Shown here piece after piece: positions 1 through 8,645 of a stretch of 64,000 nt of DNA. The DNA comes from Neoroseomonas marina (GTDB taxonomy: Bacteria; Pseudomonadota; Alphaproteobacteria; Acetobacterales; Acetobacteraceae): contig NZ_JABBKX010000002.1 of the NCBI RefSeq assembly GCF_012927745.1, forward strand, positions 907,999 through 971,998, read 5' to 3'. Every line of letters starts with the position of its first letter. Position 1 is the first letter of the stretch. The position numbers and the translations under genes were made by a program. The notes beneath the pieces are model-generated. The model had not been told where the DNA came from and ran no database searches. It saw nothing but the letters and a program-made list of their open reading frames with translations.

Positions 1-2
1 CC

Positions 3-2252
3 GAACGCATCGCCCGTCACGCCGAGGCGGTCATGGCGCGTCCCGTCCCTTCGGTGTCCTTCGGCGATGTCGATGCCATCGCCGAGGACGGTGGCTTCGT
101 CGTCCAGTACCGGCACACCCGCGGCTTCGAGGATGATGGCGTCGTCGGCAACGGCATCCGGGCGGTGCTGGAGGGACGGCTCAATGGCTGCGCCATGCTG
201 GTCCCGCGCGCTTGCCTCGAGGCGGCGGGCGGCTTCGATCCGGGCCTGCCGACGACCCAGGACTATGCGCTGTGGTACCGCCTGGCGCACCGGCATCCTT
301 TCGTGCCGGTGCCAGGGGCACTGACCCGCCAGCGGCTTCATCCCGGCCAGGGGTCGCGCATGGCACGCCACCTCGAGGAAGCGAGCCTGCTCTGGACGAC
401 GATGACGGAGCAGCGCGAGCCCCCCGACGGCACGCCGCAGGAGCGACTGCGGCGCTTGCTGCATGTCGATGCGACGCTGCGCCACAGCCCCTATGAGGGC
501 GCGCGGTTGTTTCTGGAGGAACGGCTGCGGGAAGCGCTGGGCGCCTTCCCGGTGGACGTCGTGCTGGCGGGCATGCGGGCCGGGGGAGAGGCTACGGAGG
601 CGCTTCGCCGGCTCGCCGCGGCCGGCGGGCGCATCGCTGGCGTGACGCTGCTCGACGAGGGACCGTCTTCCGCGCCGGCGCTCAGCCTGGACCCGCCATC
701 GCTCGCATGGCCCGCGACGATCCTGCGCAGCGGTGGGCCGGTGCGATCGGCTGCCACGCGGCTCGAAGCCGCGCTGCTTGCCGGAGACGCGCCGCTTCTT
801 GCAGTGCTCGATGGTGGTGCCGTGCCGGAGGCCGGCATGTTGCGGGAAGGCCTGGCGAGCGTCGCGGCAGGCCGAACGCCGGGTTGGCTGTCGTCCACCT
901 CGCGGGGCGCGGGCTTTGGCGGCATCCTGTCCCGCGACGCGCTGACGGCGGCGTTGGCAGGCACCCCGCCCAAGGCGGGGGCGATGATCGCCGCCCTGGC
1001 GCGTCTCGGCGAGCTTGCGATGGCGAGTGACACGGCACCGGCACCGCCTCTGCCCGGCTCGGCTCCCGGCGTGGCGCCACCGTCACCTCATCCGGCCGCG
1101 CCCGATTTCCCGTTGCGCCTGGCCCGGATGCCGGATCGTCGCCGGCCAACGCGCCTGCTGTTGCTGCATGCGTGGGGTGGCGGAACGCTGCGCTATGCGC
1201 GAACGCTGGGCGAGGCGATCGGTGCGCGGGTGAACGTGCTGTACGGTTGGGGCGTCGAGGAGCGTCTGTTCCGCCTGAGCTCGATCGCGCCCGATGCGGC
1301 GGAAGTCGAATGGGATATCGCGAGGGACGGCATCGAGGGGCTGGTCGCGGCGCTGCATGGCCTTGGCGTCGACAGCGTGGACGTGCTGCACAGCATCGGC
1401 TTCGACCGCTGGATCGAACCGTTGCTCGATGCGCTCGGCGTGCCGTTCGATGTCACGCTGCTCGACTACCACCATGTCGCGAACGGGCCGCACCTGACGG
1501 ATGCCGAGGGCCGCTTTGTTGGCGACGCCGCGCTCGATGCACCGGACCATCCCGCCCGACGCCGTGGGCCGCCGCGGCTGCTGCTGCGCGCGGCGGCGCG
1601 GCGCATCGCCTGCAGCCGGGACCTCGCCTGGCGGGCGGGACGACTGATGCAGGGCCTTCCGGTGATGGCGGCGTACTTGCCGGAACCGGGGCGACCCCGC
1701 GGCTTCGCCGTCCACGCGCCGCCACTGATGGAGGGACAGCCGCTGCGCGTGCTGTGCCTCGGACGGCTGGCATCGCACAAGGGGTTCAGCGACGTCGTCG
1801 CGGTCGCCAACCGTATCGCGGACCGTGGCTTGGCCGTGCAACTGCTCTGCCTCGGCGAGGATGAGGCAACGCTGCCGCTGCACTTGCAGCAAAGCGGCGT
1901 GCTGCGCGCGCTCGGCGGTTACGCGGAAGGCGCGCTGAACCTGGAGGTATGCCGCCTGCGGCCGCACCTTGCGTGGCTGCCCTTCCGGGCACCGGAGACG
2001 TTCAGCTTCGCACTTTCGGACTGCATGCTGCAGGGATTGCCGATCCTGGCCACCGGCATCGGTGCCATTCCGGAGCGTGTGGAGGGTCGGCCGGCGACGT
2101 GGCTGCTGCCACCGGAGGAGTCCCGTCCCGAGACCGTCGTCGCGTGGTTCGAACGGCTTATGGCCGATCGCCTCCAGACGCCCCCCCGCTGGCTGCCAAC
2201 GACACATCTGCCGCCGCTTGTGCCGGCGTTCTACGAGACCCGATACCTGTGA
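3..2252 (+). CDS. Two-domain glycosyltransferase (GT2 remnant plus GT4), 5' end outside window
   Basis: The frame is open to the left edge, so the gene starts upstream; the Met codon at 33 is probably internal. The first 130 or so visible residues look like the end of a family-2 glycosyltransferase domain, with the TTQDYALWYRLA stretch and the HPGQGSR motif common in such proteins. The C-terminal 200 residues look like a GT4/GT-B donor-binding domain, with VLCLGRLASHKGF, a PFRAPETFSFALSD stretch and an ILATGIGAIPERV loop. A role in cell-surface polysaccharide or protein glycosylation is inferred. Donor and acceptor cannot be told from sequence. The gene ends with TGA at 2250-2252. Confidence 0.8.
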   Translation, partial: ERIARHAEAVMARPVPSVSFGDVDAIAEDGGFVVQYRHTRGFEDDGVVGNGIRAVLEGRLNGCAMLVPRACLEAAGGFDPGLPTTQDYALWYRLAHRHPFVPVPGALTRQRLHPGQGSRMARHLEEASLLWTTMTEQREPPDGTPQERLRRLLHVDATLRHSPYEGARLFLEERLREALGAFPVDVVLAGMRAGGEATEALRRLAAAGGRIAGVTLLDEGPSSAPALSLDPPSLAWPATILRSGGPVRSAATRLEAALLAGDAPLLAVLDGGAVPEAGMLREGLASVAAGRTPGWLSSTSRGAGFGGILSRDALTAALAGTPPKAGAMIAALARLGELAMASDTAPAPPLPGSAPGVAPPSPHPAAPDFPLRLARMPDRRRPTRLLLLHAWGGGTLRYARTLGEAIGARVNVLYGWGVEERLFRLSSIAPDAAEVEWDIARDGIEGLVAALHGLGVDSVDVLHSIGFDRWIEPLLDALGVPFDVTLLDYHHVANGPHLTDAEGRFVGDAALDAPDHPARRRGPPRLLLRAAARRIACSRDLAWRAGRLMQGLPVMAAYLPEPGRPRGFAVHAPPLMEGQPLRVLCLGRLASHKGFSDVVAVANRIADRGLAVQLLCLGEDEATLPLHLQQSGVLRALGGYAEGALNLEVCRLRPHLAWLPFRAPETFSFALSDCMLQGLPILATGIGAIPERVEGRPATWLLPPEESRPETVVAWFERLMADRLQTPPRWLPTTHLPPLVPAFYETRYL

Positions 2253-2866
2253 GGCTTTGCTGGGTCACGCCCCGCGGATATCGCATCCGGCCGAGCAGCT
2301 GCTGCGGGGATGGCTGCGCAACACTCCGCGATGGCTGTGACGACCCGTCCTGGCCCCCTCAGCCCTCCAAGGGTGCCGGCCGCTTCTCGACAGACGCGCC
2401 GACATGGAGCTTCAGATGGGCAAGTCGCGCGCGCAGCGCCCCGGCCGCCATCGCTGGTTCCACGGACCCGCGCCGCGCGAAGGAAAGCGACCATCACGGA
2501 CACGCGAAGGCATTATCGAGCATCCGCCTCTCCGCCACCGCGAAATGCTGGATCAACTTGCGGTAACAGATCGAGCCGATGCGGCGGTTGGTGGCGAGAT
2601 CCGCCGCGCGGATCTCCCACCCGCTCCGCGGCCCCGGGAACAGGTGCATCGCGACCGGATGCTCGTGATCGAAGCAGCGAGGCACCAGCGAGCGGGGCAT
2701 CAGGCGGGGGAGCCCTGATTTGCTCGGCGTCATTCCGGCGGCCCGGGGTGAGGCAATCATTGCATTGCTGGGGCATGGCTTGTGGCGATCGAATGTCCGC
2801 GGCCATGATGAGGCAGGACCCGCCGCGTCTGGTGCGGTTCATCCGCATCACACCCGGGACGTATCG
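2253..2866. other. Intergenic region without a recognisable gene
   Basis: About 610 bases separate the glycosyltransferase from the monooxygenase. Short frames occur on both strands. The minus-strand frame around 2494-2760 has the most protein-like composition, including WEIRAADLATNRRIG, but I do not recognise it and it has no clear ribosome binding site. It may be a decayed gene end. No terminator or transposon end was found. Confidence 0.4.
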
Positions 2867-4651
2867 ATGTTGCAGCCTACCGCCGAATCCCAGATCGCGA
2901 GTTGGCTCGCCCGCTTCGCCGTCGCGCTGGATGCGCGTGACATCGGCGGCTTGTTCCACGAGGACTGCCATTGGCGTGACCTGCTGTGCTTCACGTGGTC
3001 GGTCGTCACGATGTCCGGCGAGGAGGAGATCGCCGCGATGCTGGCCGACCGGGGCGCGGCCGCCGCATCGGCAGGCTTCGAGGTCGAGCCCGGCAGCGGC
3101 GTGGAGAAGGACGGCACCGTCGAGGCCTGGTTCCGCGTCGAGACACCCGCGCTGCGTGGCCGTGGCCATCTGCGCCTGATCGACGGCCGCTGCCGCACGC
3201 TCTTCACCAGCGCCACCGCGATCAGGGGTCATGAGGAACAGATCGGGGCCCGGCGGGAGCGCGGGGTCGAGCACGGCGCGCAGCGGGGCCGCCGGACATG
3301 GCCCGAACGCCGGGCCGCCCGCGAAGCTGCCTTGGGCACCACCGAGCAGCCCTATTGCCTCGTCATCGGCGGCAGCCAGGGTGGCATGTCCCTCGCCGCG
3401 CGGCTCAACCGGCTCGGCGTGCCGACGCTCGTCATCGACAGCCTCGCACGCCCCGGGGATGCCTGGCGGCGCCGCTACCGCTCGCTGCATCTGCATGATG
3501 CGATCTGGGCCTGCCACCTGCCCTACATGCCCTTCCCGGATCATTGGCCGGTCTTCATCCCGAAGGATCGCATGGGCGACTGGCTCGATGCCTATGCCGA
3601 AATGATGGAGATCAGCTTCTGGGGTTCCACGACTGCGCGCCAGGCGCAATATGACGCGGCCACCGCCACCTGGACTGTCGAGGTCGAGCGGGACGGCAAG
3701 CCCGTCACCCTGCGGCCGAAGCAGCTCGTGCTCGCCACCGGCATGTCCGGCGCCCCGGCGATCCCGCGCTTCCCCGGCGCGGAGACCTTCCGCGGCGAGC
3801 AATGCCATTCCAGTGCCTTCGACAGTGGCGCGCCCTATGCCGGGCGCCGTGCCGTGGTCATCGGGTCGAACAATTCCGCGCACGACATCTGCGCCGACCT
3901 GTGGGAGCACGGCGCGCAGGTGACGATGGTGCAGCGGTCCTCGACGCTGGTCGCGCGCGCCGACACGCTGTTCCGTTTCATCACCGGGAAGCTGTTCTCC
4001 GAGGAAGCGGTCGCCGCAGGCATCACCACGGAGCAGGCGGACTTCATGGCCGCCTCCCGCCCCTATGCCATGGTGGCGGAGCTGCATCGCGCACTGTACC
4101 GCGACATCCGCGTCCATGATGCCGAGTTCTACGCGCGGCTCGAGAAGGTGGGCTTCATGCTCGACTTCGGCGAGGACGACACGGGGCTGTCGATGAAGTA
4201 TCTGCGCCGGGCCTCTGGCTACTACATCGATGTCGGTGCCTCCGAACTGGTCGCAAGTGGCGAGGTTGCGCTCCGGAGCGGCGTGCAGGTCGCGCGGCTC
4301 CGACCCGAAGGCGTGGAACTGTCGGATGGATCGGTGCTGGATGCCGATCTGGTCGTCTATGCCACCGGCTATGACCCGATGGAGAGCTGGATCGCCCAGC
4401 TCATCTCGCCCGAGGTCGCGGCGCGCGTCGGCCATGTCTGGGGCCTCGGGTCCGGCACGCGGCGCGACCCCGGACCCTGGGTGGGCGAATTGCGCAACAT
4501 GTGGAAGCCGACGCGTCAGGACGGTCTGTGGCTGCAAGGCGGCAACCTGCAGCAGGTGCGGTTCTACTCGCGCATCCTGGCGCTGCAGATCCAGGCACGG
4601 ATGCTGGGCCTGGCGACGCCGGTGTACGATCCGAAGGGGCTCGGGGCGTGA
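2867..4651 (+). CDS. Flavin-containing monooxygenase with N-terminal SnoaL-like domain
   Basis: The predicted 594-residue protein has two parts. Residues 1-130 resemble an NTF2/SnoaL-like domain, with conserved WLARFAVALDARD and GLFHEDCHWRDL stretches. The rest is a class B flavoprotein monooxygenase: an FAD-binding GGSQGG turn near residue 167, the family signature FRGEQCHSSAF (FxGxxxHxxxF) near 308, and an NADP-binding GSNNSA turn near 333. Such enzymes oxygenate N, S or carbonyl compounds using NADPH and O2; the substrate is unknown. I chose the ATG at 2867 because homology begins there; the frame could extend to 2720 but that stretch looks noncoding. It converges with the aminotransferase at 4709. 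Confidence 0.85.
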   Translation: MLQPTAESQIASWLARFAVALDARDIGGLFHEDCHWRDLLCFTWSVVTMSGEEEIAAMLADRGAAAASAGFEVEPGSGVEKDGTVEAWFRVETPALRGRGHLRLIDGRCRTLFTSATAIRGHEEQIGARRERGVEHGAQRGRRTWPERRAAREAALGTTEQPYCLVIGGSQGGMSLAARLNRLGVPTLVIDSLARPGDAWRRRYRSLHLHDAIWACHLPYMPFPDHWPVFIPKDRMGDWLDAYAEMMEISFWGSTTARQAQYDAATATWTVEVERDGKPVTLRPKQLVLATGMSGAPAIPRFPGAETFRGEQCHSSAFDSGAPYAGRRAVVIGSNNSAHDICADLWEHGAQVTMVQRSSTLVARADTLFRFITGKLFSEEAVAAGITTEQADFMAASRPYAMVAELHRALYRDIRVHDAEFYARLEKVGFMLDFGEDDTGLSMKYLRRASGYYIDVGASELVASGEVALRSGVQVARLRPEGVELSDGSVLDADLVVYATGYDPMESWIAQLISPEVAARVGHVWGLGSGTRRDPGPWVGELRNMWKPTRQDGLWLQGGNLQQVRFYSRILALQIQARMLGLATPVYDPKGLGA

Positions 4652-4708
4652 CGTCACCCCGGCCAGAATGAGCCGGGAGGGCAGGGCGCCTTCCCGGGAA
4701 GGCCGGAG

Positions 4709-5623
4709 TCAATCGTCGTAGGCGACCGGTGTGGTGTAGGCGTCGTCCTCGTGACGCTTCCAGTAGAGATCGAGGATGCGCTTCGTCACCGGGCCTGGCG
4801 TGCCGTCGCCGAGCGGCCTGCCGTTGTAGGAGGTGATCGGCGTGATGCCGCCCGCGGTGGTGCTGGTGAACAACTCGTCGGCCTCGTCCAACTCCTCCAC
4901 CCGCACCGGACGCATCTCGCACTTCATCTGAAGGTCGCCGGCGATCTCGGCGACGGTGCGGCGCGTAATCCCCTCGAACATGCCGCGGTCGGGTGTGGCG
5001 AGGGCGCCGTCCTTGACCACGAAGATGTTGTAGCCTGGCCCTTCCGTGATAGTGCCGTCGGCCAGCGGCAGCACCGTGGTGTGCGCGTCCTGGTCATAGG
5101 CCTCGAACAGACTCATCGTCAGGTCGAGCCAGTGGAAGTTCTTGATCCGCTGGTCGAGCGCCTCCGGCGGAATGCGCTGCGTCCTGGACAGGATCAGCTT
5201 CCACCCGTCCCGCCGCTGGTCCTCGTTGGCGATCCACAGGAAGGGCGTGACATAGGCGTAGAGCCGGTTGCGGCACAGACGCGGATCGCGTGTGCCGGGC
5301 GGTTGCACGCCACGCGAGCACATCACCATCACGAAGGCATCGCGGTATCCCGTGCGGCGTACGCACTCCATCAGGATGTTGCGCAGTTCCTCATCGGTTT
5401 GCGGCAGCGCCATGCGGAGCCCCGCGATCGAGGCGCGGAAGCGGTCGATATGGTCCTGCATCCGGAAGAAGCGGCCCTTCCAGACATGCAGCGCGTCATA
5501 GGTGACGTCGGATCGCAGGAAGCCGCGGTCGAGGATCGGGATGCTCGCTTCCGCCAGCGGCATGAAGGTGCCGTCCATATAGGCCACGCCCTGGGCTGCG
5601 GCCATGTCGTCGATGACGTTCAT
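4709..5623 (-). CDS. Class IV aminotransferase, (R)-amine transaminase-like
   Basis: This 304-residue PLP enzyme has the fold-type IV layout. Lys161 in RIKNFHW is the probable Schiff-base lysine, followed by ITEGPGYNIF and the cofactor-phosphate loop TTAGGITPI. The N-terminal PILDRGFLRSDVTYD stretch and VWKGRFFRMQDHIDRF resemble fungal (R)-selective amine transaminases more than branched-chain or D-alanine aminotransferases, judged from memory of those sequences. Its start codon overlaps the stop of the upstream amidohydrolase by four bases (ATGA), so the two are translationally coupled. A joint role in amine or polyamine breakdown is inferred. Confidence 0.8.
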   Translation of the reverse strand: MNVIDDMAAAQGVAYMDGTFMPLAEASIPILDRGFLRSDVTYDALHVWKGRFFRMQDHIDRFRASIAGLRMALPQTDEELRNILMECVRRTGYRDAFVMVMCSRGVQPPGTRDPRLCRNRLYAYVTPFLWIANEDQRRDGWKLILSRTQRIPPEALDQRIKNFHWLDLTMSLFEAYDQDAHTTVLPLADGTITEGPGYNIFVVKDGALATPDRGMFEGITRRTVAEIAGDLQMKCEMRPVRVEELDEADELFTSTTAGGITPITSYNGRPLGDGTPGPVTKRILDLYWKRHEDDAYTTPVAYDD

Positions 5624-6660
5624 GCTGCGGTGGTCTCCCGTCCTTCGAAGCCGGCCAGCGCGCCCGCGACGCAGCGCGCGATGGTGTCCATGTTGTAGCC
5701 GCCTTCCTGCACGAGCACCGTGGGCAGGTTCAGTCCGGCGAGCCGCGCACCGATGCGGCGGAAGCCATCATAGGTCACTTTCAGCCCTTCGGTCGGGTCG
5801 GCCTCATGCGCGTCGACGCCGAGCGAGACGACCAGCGCCTCAGCCTCGAAGGCTCTGATGCGGACGCAGGCGGTCTCGAGCGCGGCGAGGAAGGCCTCGT
5901 CGCCGGACGCCTTCGGCAGCGGGAGGTTCAGATTGAAGCCGCGGCCGTTGCCCTCGCCGCGCTCATGCGCATGGCCGGCGAAGTAGGGATGGTAATCAAC
6001 CGGGTCACGGTGCAGCGAAACGAACAGGACGTCGTCGCGTCGGTAGAACACGCCCTGGGAGCCGTTGCCGTGATGCACGTCGACATCGATCAGCGCGACG
6101 CGGGCGAAGCGCTGCCGCATATGCTGTGCGGCGATCGCGGCGTTGTTGAGGAAGCAGTTGCCGCCGCCCATGTCGGCGAAGGCGTGGTGGCCGGACGGAC
6201 GGCAGAGCGCATAGACGGCGCGCTCGCCGGCCAGCACCTGCTCTGCCGCCTCGACGGCTAGGTTCGCCGAGTCCGTCGCGACGTCCCATGTATGCTGGCC
6301 GATCGGCGCCCAGCAATCATGCATATGATAGCCCGCCCGACCGACGATGGAGGTCGGATAGCCGTGATCCATGCCGCGCACGGGGAAGATGTAGGGGAAC
6401 ACGTCCTCCGACGCCCCTTCGATCTTTCGCCACTCGCCCCAGGCATGTCGCAGGAAATCGAGATACTCCGGGGTGTGGATCGCCGCGATCGGTGCCATGC
6501 CGTGTGGGGCGGCGCCGAGGAGCGTGTGCCCGTCGGCGCGCAGCGCGGAGAGGATGTTGTCCGCGCGTGCGGGGAGGTCCCGGTTCGGCACGATCCGGCC
6601 ATGCCGAAATGTCTGACTTGGCCGATGCCCGGCGTGGTGTGGCGAAAAGAACGCTTTCAT
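5620..6660 (-). CDS. Acetylpolyamine amidohydrolase-like deacetylase (histone deacetylase superfamily)
   Basis: The 346-residue protein matches bacterial acetylpolyamine amidohydrolases in length and order. It begins with MKAFFSPHHAGH. Catalytic His158-His159 lie in RPSGHHAF, and zinc ligands Asp194 and His196 in DVDVHHGNG. A further zinc-type Asp283 lies in LGVDAHEADP, and the active-site tyrosine region appears as EGGYNMD. It should remove acetyl groups from acetylated amines. The open frame extends upstream to 7002, but homology starts at the ATG at 6660 and the extension resembles a different protein family. It is coupled to the transaminase that follows. Confidence 0.85.
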   Translation of the reverse strand: MKAFFSPHHAGHRPSQTFRHGRIVPNRDLPARADNILSALRADGHTLLGAAPHGMAPIAAIHTPEYLDFLRHAWGEWRKIEGASEDVFPYIFPVRGMDHGYPTSIVGRAGYHMHDCWAPIGQHTWDVATDSANLAVEAAEQVLAGERAVYALCRPSGHHAFADMGGGNCFLNNAAIAAQHMRQRFARVALIDVDVHHGNGSQGVFYRRDDVLFVSLHRDPVDYHPYFAGHAHERGEGNGRGFNLNLPLPKASGDEAFLAALETACVRIRAFEAEALVVSLGVDAHEADPTEGLKVTYDGFRRIGARLAGLNLPTVLVQEGGYNMDTIARCVAGALAGFEGRETTAA

Positions 6661-7067
6661 GGGGCGCAGGGATCTCAGCCTGAACGCGAGAACATCCACT
6701 TTAGGCGGTGATGGGAGCCTCCGGTCAATACGACCGGCAGCCAAGAATCGCGACGCATCGGCTTGGCTGGGCAAGCGCAGATCGTGAATTCCGGAGGTTA
6801 CCTTCGGAAACCCGACGCCGATCAGGGGCCATGAGACCAGATCGACGACGTTGACGCTGCCGTGGCCGGCCAATGGATGCGTCGCAGATACCCAGACTGG
6901 AACCATGCGCCGGTGCGCTGCCTGGTCGACGCCTTGCCATGCGCGCGAGGCGATGTGCGACACGGTTCCTGTACAGCATCGCCCGCATCGAACTGCACCC
7001 ATGGTCGGTAGCGACGCGGTAGCCTACGCTATCGCTGATGCCATGCTGAATCACCGGGGACCGCACC
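6661..7067. other. Divergent control region between deacetylase and binding-protein operons
   Basis: About 400 bases lie between two divergently transcribed operons. Apart from the possible LysR fragment I see no intact gene. Promoters for both directions should lie here, but no convincing -35/-10 pair was picked out by eye. Confidence 0.4.
6733..6906 (-). pseudogene. Possible LysR-family regulator fragment
   Basis: In frame with, and upstream of, the deacetylase, about 58 residues read VPVWVSATHPLAG followed by VVDLVSWPLIGV. This resembles the middle of a LysR effector-binding domain, where 'HPLA' and 'L...PLI' are common. No HTH domain or intact start is present. I infer a decayed regulator, left in the promoter region between the deacetylase and the divergent binding-protein operon. 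The match is weak and short. Confidence 0.35.
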
Positions 7068-8645
7068 ATGCTCAAGCGACGTGAACTTCTGCCTCTTTCC
7101 GCGGCGCTGCTTGCCGCGCCGCGCCTTGCGGCCGCACAAGGCCAGCGTTCGCTGCGCTTCGTGCCCCAGGCGGACCTTGCCATCCTCGACCCCATCGCGA
7201 CGCCGGCCTTTGTCACGCGCGCCCATGCCTTGATGGTGTTCGACACGCTCTATGGCTGGGATGCAGATTTCGTTTCGCGCCCGCAGATGGCAGAAGGCCA
7301 TGTCGTCGAGAACGACGGCAAGCTGTGGCGCATCACCCTGCGTGAGGGGCTTCGCTTCCATGACGGCGAACCGGTGCGGGCACGCGACGTGGTCGCGAGC
7401 CTCGACCGCTGGGGCAAGCGCGACACCTATGCCTACGATCTGATGGACGTGGTCGAAGAGATGCGCGCGGAGTCCGACCGCGTGGTGACTCTGCGCCTGC
7501 GCAAGCCGTTCCCCACGCTGCCGGACCTGCTCGGCAAGCCTGGCACCAACATCCCGTGCATCATGCCCGAGCGGCTGGCGAGCACCGACCCGATGCGCCC
7601 GCTGACCGAGATGGTGGGCAGCGGCCCCTTCCGCTTCGTCGCGGACGAACGCGTGCCCGGCGCGCGCAACGTCTACACGCGCTTCGAGGGCTATATGCCG
7701 CGGCCGAGCGGCACGCCGAGCTTCCTCGCGGGCCCGAAGGTGGCGCATCTCGACCGCGTCGAATGGCGCACCATGCCGGACGCCGGCACCGCCGCCGCCG
7801 CGTTGCAGTCGGGGGAGGTGGATTGGTGGGAGCAGCCCCTGCCGGATCTGTTGCCGGTGCTGCGCCGGCACCGCGACGTGCGCGTCTCGATCCAGGACGA
7901 GACGGGCTTCATCGCCTTCCTGCGCCTCAATCACACGCAGGCGCCCTTCAACAACCCGGCGATCCGCCGCGCGATCTTCGCGGCCCTCGATCAGGCGGAA
8001 GTGATGCGCGCGGTTGCCGGCGAAGACCGCGCCATGTGGCGCGACAACATCGGTTTCATCACGCCGGGGCCGATGGCGAGCAGCGCCGGCATGCAGGCGC
8101 TGACCAGCCCGCGCAGCATCGACGAGGCGAAGCGTCAGCTCCAGGCCGCGGGCTATCGCGGCGAGCGGGTCGTGTTCATGGCGCCGACGGATTTCGCCGC
8201 CATCAACGCCATGAGTCTCGTGACCGGCGATCTGCTGCGCCGCATCGGCTTCAACGTGGATTACCAGGCGCTCGACTGGGGCACGCTGGCACAGCGCTGG
8301 AACAGCCGGCAGCCGGTCGAGCAGGGCGGCTGGAGCGCCTTCTGCACCTTCACCACCGCTGCCGCCACCGCGACGCCCGCGGACAACAAGTTCATCCGTG
8401 GCATCGGCGACCGCGGCCTGATGGGCTGGCCGGACAGCGCGGACATCGAGCGTCACCGCACCGCCTTCCTCGACGCCACGGACCCGGCGGCGCAGCGCGC
8501 CGCCTGTGCGGCGCTCCAGGAAGCCGCCTTCCGGGACGTGCCCTACGTGCCGCTTGGCATCTTCCTGCAGCCGACGGCCTACCGCCGGAACGTGCTCGAC
8601 ATTCCGAAGGGCTTCCCGCTGTTCTTCAACGTCCGGAGAGGGTGA
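7068..8645 (+). CDS. ABC transporter substrate-binding protein, peptide/nickel (SBP_bac_5) family
   Basis: The 525-residue protein begins with a twin-arginine-like KRRELLPLS followed by a hydrophobic run ending at AAAQG, a probable export signal. The mature part has family features: RFVPQADLAILDP, a LYGWD segment, GLRFHDGEPVRARDVV and VGSGPFRF. It should bind oligopeptides or similar solutes in the periplasm. No permease or ATPase gene follows; instead an amidase starts inside its stop codon (TGATG). It resembles the second such protein at 61158-62750. Confidence 0.88.
   Translation: MLKRRELLPLSAALLAAPRLAAAQGQRSLRFVPQADLAILDPIATPAFVTRAHALMVFDTLYGWDADFVSRPQMAEGHVVENDGKLWRITLREGLRFHDGEPVRARDVVASLDRWGKRDTYAYDLMDVVEEMRAESDRVVTLRLRKPFPTLPDLLGKPGTNIPCIMPERLASTDPMRPLTEMVGSGPFRFVADERVPGARNVYTRFEGYMPRPSGTPSFLAGPKVAHLDRVEWRTMPDAGTAAAALQSGEVDWWEQPLPDLLPVLRRHRDVRVSIQDETGFIAFLRLNHTQAPFNNPAIRRAIFAALDQAEVMRAVAGEDRAMWRDNIGFITPGPMASSAGMQALTSPRSIDEAKRQLQAAGYRGERVVFMAPTDFAAINAMSLVTGDLLRRIGFNVDYQALDWGTLAQRWNSRQPVEQGGWSAFCTFTTAAATATPADNKFIRGIGDRGLMGWPDSADIERHRTAFLDATDPAAQRAACAALQEAAFRDVPYVPLGIFLQPTAYRRNVLDIPKGFPLFFNVRRG

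Noticed and set aside
2513-4657. Minus-strand open frame of 714 codons
   Set aside because: It is antisense to the flavin monooxygenase; its translation is rich in Arg, Ala, Gly and His with no family motif, as expected of high-GC antisense frames.
7556-8644. Upstream extension of the amidase frame
   Set aside because: It overlaps the binding-protein gene in another frame and is compositional noise; the amidase starts at 8645.
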